From: CAZJUP01 sp964549275
GTDB taxonomy: Bacteria; Fidelibacterota; Marinisomatia; Marinisomatales; TCS55
NCBI GenBank assembly: GCA_964549275.1
Contig: CAZJUP010000001.1
Location: 62,001-126,000, forward strand
Direction: 5' to 3'
DNA length: 64,000 nucleotides
In this document: piece after piece, positions 61,874 through 64,000 of the stretch
Numbering within the stretch: the stretch's first letter is position 1
How the letters are laid out: the number at the start of each line of letters is the position of its first letter
Notes under the pieces: generated by a model
What the model was told of the DNA's origin: nothing
What the model saw: the letters and a program-made list of their open reading frames with translations, nothing else
The model's database searches: none
Translations under genes and position numbers: made by a program

Positions 61874-62821
61874 TTACGTTTGTGTAAATTTTCTTAAGAT
61901 TCCTCCCCGGCTGAAAGATATCGAAATGCGTGGTACGGGTTCTGTTCCATCTGGAAAATCACTGTGGGATGTCCAGCGATAGACCGGAAAATTAACTCTT
62001 AAATGAACCCAGTTCAATTTGTGGTGACTCAAGGTAAAATCGAATCCGAAGTTTATGACACCAAGCCAGCGGGTTTGGCGGTTTTCATCCCACGGGGAGA
62101 GAGGTGCCAGCAATTTTTGAGACTGAAGTGTGGCAAAGGGTGATAGTTTGAATTTTGAAGTATATATGGATGTAGAAATATGAGCATTTATCGCATCATC
62201 CAAATACACATCATCCTGTTTCTTTAAGTTTTTACCATAAGAAAAAGAAAGAGAATAATCAGACAAAACAGAGGGGTGATTCACGGACCAAGGGGTTTGG
62301 AACCGGTTTATCCATCCAAGCATTGCTGAGGAGACTGCTCCAGTTGTAAAAACAAAATCAGGGTTAGAAAAATTAGGTGGGGCAGGATTACTGTATTCAC
62401 CAAACATTAATCCCCATTTTCCAGGAAGAAGATATCTCACACCTGTCCGCAAACCCCATTGCTGTACCCGGCTTGATTCTTGTTCAAAGGAAAGGGACTC
62501 TTCCAAACGTATTAAGCTGGTTTCCCCTTGGACATACCCGACCGTATTTGGTGTTAAATATCGGGAGAGCTGAATATGGGTGCTATAGGCTGTTCCGTAT
62601 CGAATATTCAGGCCTTTGTCCTCAGTGTGGGTTGAATTGAATCCTACCACCCATTTAGATTGGTTCCGATTGTCGAATCGAGACGGCCAGTGTGTGCCCC
62701 AGTGAGTCGAGGAGGCTCCACCTCCGTGTTCGATAGCTCCCACAAGGGAACAGCACACCTGGCCGCGGGCTGATCCGAGGACAATTACACTCCCAAGAAA
62801 GAGGACTCGGACCACTCTCAT
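61874..62821 (-). CDS. Exported beta-barrel protein with N-terminal Cys pair
   Basis: 315 residues. Signal peptide VLFLGSVIVLGSARG is followed at once by QVCCSLVGAIEHGGG, so a vicinal Cys pair sits at the mature N-terminus, as does the UPLU motif of the neighbouring operon. The remainder alternates aromatic and polar residues in strand-like units (KWVVGFNSTHTED, YSLSFSYGKNLKKQDDVYL, VPRISISFSRGG), as in outer-membrane barrels. Its start overlaps the DUF3179 gene stop by 4 bases. Possibly a transport or binding partner of that lipoprotein; no named family recognised. Confidence 0.62.
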   Translation of the reverse strand: MRVVRVLFLGSVIVLGSARGQVCCSLVGAIEHGGGASSTHWGTHWPSRFDNRNQSKWVVGFNSTHTEDKGLNIRYGTAYSTHIQLSRYLTPNTVGYVQGETSLIRLEESLSFEQESSRVQQWGLRTGVRYLLPGKWGLMFGEYSNPAPPNFSNPDFVFTTGAVSSAMLGWINRFQTPWSVNHPSVLSDYSLSFSYGKNLKKQDDVYLDDAINAHISTSIYTSKFKLSPFATLQSQKLLAPLSPWDENRQTRWLGVINFGFDFTLSHHKLNWVHLRVNFPVYRWTSHSDFPDGTEPVPRISISFSRGGILRKFTQT

Positions 62822-63849
62822 GAGTGAATTTCTGTATCGGGATAAAAAGCGGCTTGGGCGAACCAGTAAGAAATAAAAGCATTTGCAGCCTTTAGATCTG
62901 GAGTTTGATTAAGCGCCTGACCGAGAATGTTCCAACGGTTACCCTTATTATCGGTTATAACGAGGGTACCTCCAGAGGGATCCCATGATTCAATGGATAA
63001 AGGGTTGGGGTTTTCAAATGCTAAAGCAATATAATCTTTTCCGGAAAGAATAACCGATACATTCTTGTGTCCGATTGATTCATTAATAATAGTTGGCGTA
63101 TCAAAATCGGAAATAATAAAGGCTTTCTGCCTACTGGAACTGATGATGGTCAAAACTCTTTCTTTAGCTGAAATTCTTTCATCCAAATGTGCAATGGGAA
63201 AGTAGATGAAATCTCCACAGTCTTTCGAATTGCAGGTTTTATATCGCCCGTATGGATAATGGTTATAATCCCGGGAATACCCTGTGAGGGAATGAACGAC
63301 TTTTGATTGAGGAAAGAGAGATTTCCAGTTTTTCCAGGTGGTTTCAAGGAGGGGCCTAAGGCTCAGTTTATCTCCAATTTTTTCTCCGGAAGCAGCACCT
63401 AAAAACATTTGTGGCCAATAACTTTCTGTATCCCGGTCGTACATGATCAAATTACTGTTGTATAAAAGTCCAGACACACCAAATTCACTGTCGGCCGCGA
63501 AGTGTATAGCACTTCCGGTCAGGGGACAATAAGAAATCGCATATCCCGATTCATTGACAATTTCATGCCAATCAAGAATTGGGTGAGGGTAAGCGATATA
63601 GTCCGTTCCGTTCCATACCCCAACCACAAGATCCTGGTCATCTAAATATTCAAGGTTACCACCATTCACCGGAGATTTTCCGGAGTTTTCCAAGCTGGGA
63701 ATACAATCCTTTCCGGCAAAACATCCTTTTCGAACATAATCCATATCAATAAGCCAATCCGATTCATTCAAATCCGGAACTGAAGAGGATATGGGTTCAT
63801 TGCAGGCAATAAACGATAATCCAGTGATTATGGCAATTTTTTTAATCAT
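62818..63849 (-). CDS. DUF3179-domain lipoprotein
   Basis: 343 residues with a lipoprotein-like signal (IAIITGLSFIAC, Cys16) and a DUF3179 domain: YIAYPHPILDWHEIVNES, YAISYCPLTGSAIHF, GVSGLLYNSNLIMYDRDTES and YWPQMFLGAASGEKIG are characteristic. Two short Cys pairs (GCFAGKDC and TCNSKDCG) may bind metal or form disulfides. Biochemical function of DUF3179 is unknown. GGGAGG precedes the ATG, 21 bases after the stop of the partial upstream gene, so three genes (63871, this one, 61874) appear to form an operon. Confidence 0.85.
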   Translation of the reverse strand: MIKKIAIITGLSFIACNEPISSSVPDLNESDWLIDMDYVRKGCFAGKDCIPSLENSGKSPVNGGNLEYLDDQDLVVGVWNGTDYIAYPHPILDWHEIVNESGYAISYCPLTGSAIHFAADSEFGVSGLLYNSNLIMYDRDTESYWPQMFLGAASGEKIGDKLSLRPLLETTWKNWKSLFPQSKVVHSLTGYSRDYNHYPYGRYKTCNSKDCGDFIYFPIAHLDERISAKERVLTIISSSRQKAFIISDFDTPTIINESIGHKNVSVILSGKDYIALAFENPNPLSIESWDPSGGTLVITDNKGNRWNILGQALNQTPDLKAANAFISYWFAQAAFYPDTEIHS

Positions 63850-63870
63850 AATGACCTCCCGAATCTTTAT

Positions 63871-64000
63871 TTAGCTGTGGAAGATTAACGGAATATCACC
63901 TAAAGTGACTGTCGCAATACTGACACTTGGGTCGATCGGCGTGTCAATGTGAATTCCTACAGAACTTCCCCCGAAAAATGAACAACTTTTGCTCGTAATC
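63871..64000 (-). CDS. C-terminal fragment of an unidentified gene cut by the window edge
   Basis: The minus strand is open from the window end to TAA at 63871-63873 and encodes TSKSCSFFGGSSVGIHID, TPIDPSVSIATVTLG and DIPLIFHS. The spacing to the DUF3179 gene suggests the same operon. I cannot name the protein from 42 residues. A decayed copy of the same 3' end occurs at 57288-57390. Confidence 0.55.
   Translation of the reverse strand, partial: ITSKSCSFFGGSSVGIHIDTPIDPSVSIATVTLGDIPLIFHS

Noticed and set aside
61719..61982. 87-codon plus-strand frame overlapping the end of the barrel gene
   Set aside because: It starts without a ribosome-binding site and mostly shadows the minus-strand barrel gene.
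1..64000. CRISPR arrays, insertion sequences, integrases, phage genes, rRNA or complete tRNA genes
   Set aside because: None were seen on reading both strands; there are no regularly spaced repeats and no transposase-like protein.

Overview
The window looks like a contiguous piece of an AT-rich, Gram-negative bacterial chromosome. Outer-membrane beta-barrels, many exported proteins ending their signal peptides in patterns such as LWG-Q or LFS-Q, lipoproteins, a short Bacteroidota-type ketol-acid reductoisomerase and a DUF5916 protein point to the FCB superphylum. A Marinimicrobia/SAR406-like lineage is my best guess. That is inference from gene content, and no rRNA or tRNA gene is present to confirm it.

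Layout. (1) 1-10 kb, + strand: a tight branched-chain amino acid operon, ilvB (cut by the window edge)-ilvN-ilvC-leuB-leuA-leuC-leuD-cimA-ilvE. It joins valine and leucine synthesis to a citramalate route to isoleucine. (2) 10-18 kb, - strand: a histidine operon in the order hisG-hisD-hisC-HAD phosphatase-hisB-hisH-hisA-hisF-hisI-proC. Ahead of hisG lie a His-rich leader peptide and an intrinsic terminator, which together form a classical attenuator. (3) 18-28 kb, + strand: an aminotransferase, a SAM-I riboswitch, then metY-metA-thrA-asd-thrB-thrC (methionine and threonine from aspartate). (4) 28-33 kb: a tiny Arg-rich protein, a MaoC hydratase, a PlsC acyltransferase, an unknown exported protein and an ScfR/RamB-type regulator. 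(5) 33-36 kb: the glyoxylate shunt, malate synthase and isocitrate lyase with a 53-codon gene between them, preceded by a perfect inverted repeat. (6) 36-40 kb: patatin, aldehyde dehydrogenase and exported MsrB. (7) 40-49 kb, - strand: NiFe-hydrogenase maturation genes hypABFCD and hypE plus a nickel transporter, interrupted by a TlpA-like protein and a lipoprotein. (8) 49-57 kb, + strand: TetR and Crp/Fnr regulators, small thiol proteins, DoxX, a DUF5916 outer-membrane protein and a pair of M16 peptidases. (9) 57-64 kb: a metal/thiol region with thioredoxin-fold proteins, a MerT-MerP-like fusion, a CopZ-like iron-sulfur metallochaperone, an ArsR/SmtB regulator, beta-barrels, a DUF3179 lipoprotein and gene remnants.

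The most notable observation is in region 9. Two genes that simple ORF calling truncates or misses each carry two in-frame UGA codons spaced as U-x-x-U. One encodes a heavy-metal-associated (HMA) lipoprotein, in which the UGAs sit exactly on the two metal-binding Cys positions (GMxCxxC becomes GMLUMGU). The other encodes a beta-barrel-like protein whose UGAs follow the signal peptide directly (UPLU). Each is followed by a small hairpin whose distance and G-containing loop fit the bacterial SECIS pattern. I read these as probable double-selenocysteine proteins of a mercury/soft-metal handling system. UGA is used as an ordinary stop elsewhere in the window (for example ilvB, leuC and leuD), so general recoding is unlikely. 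No selenocysteine machinery gene lies in the window.
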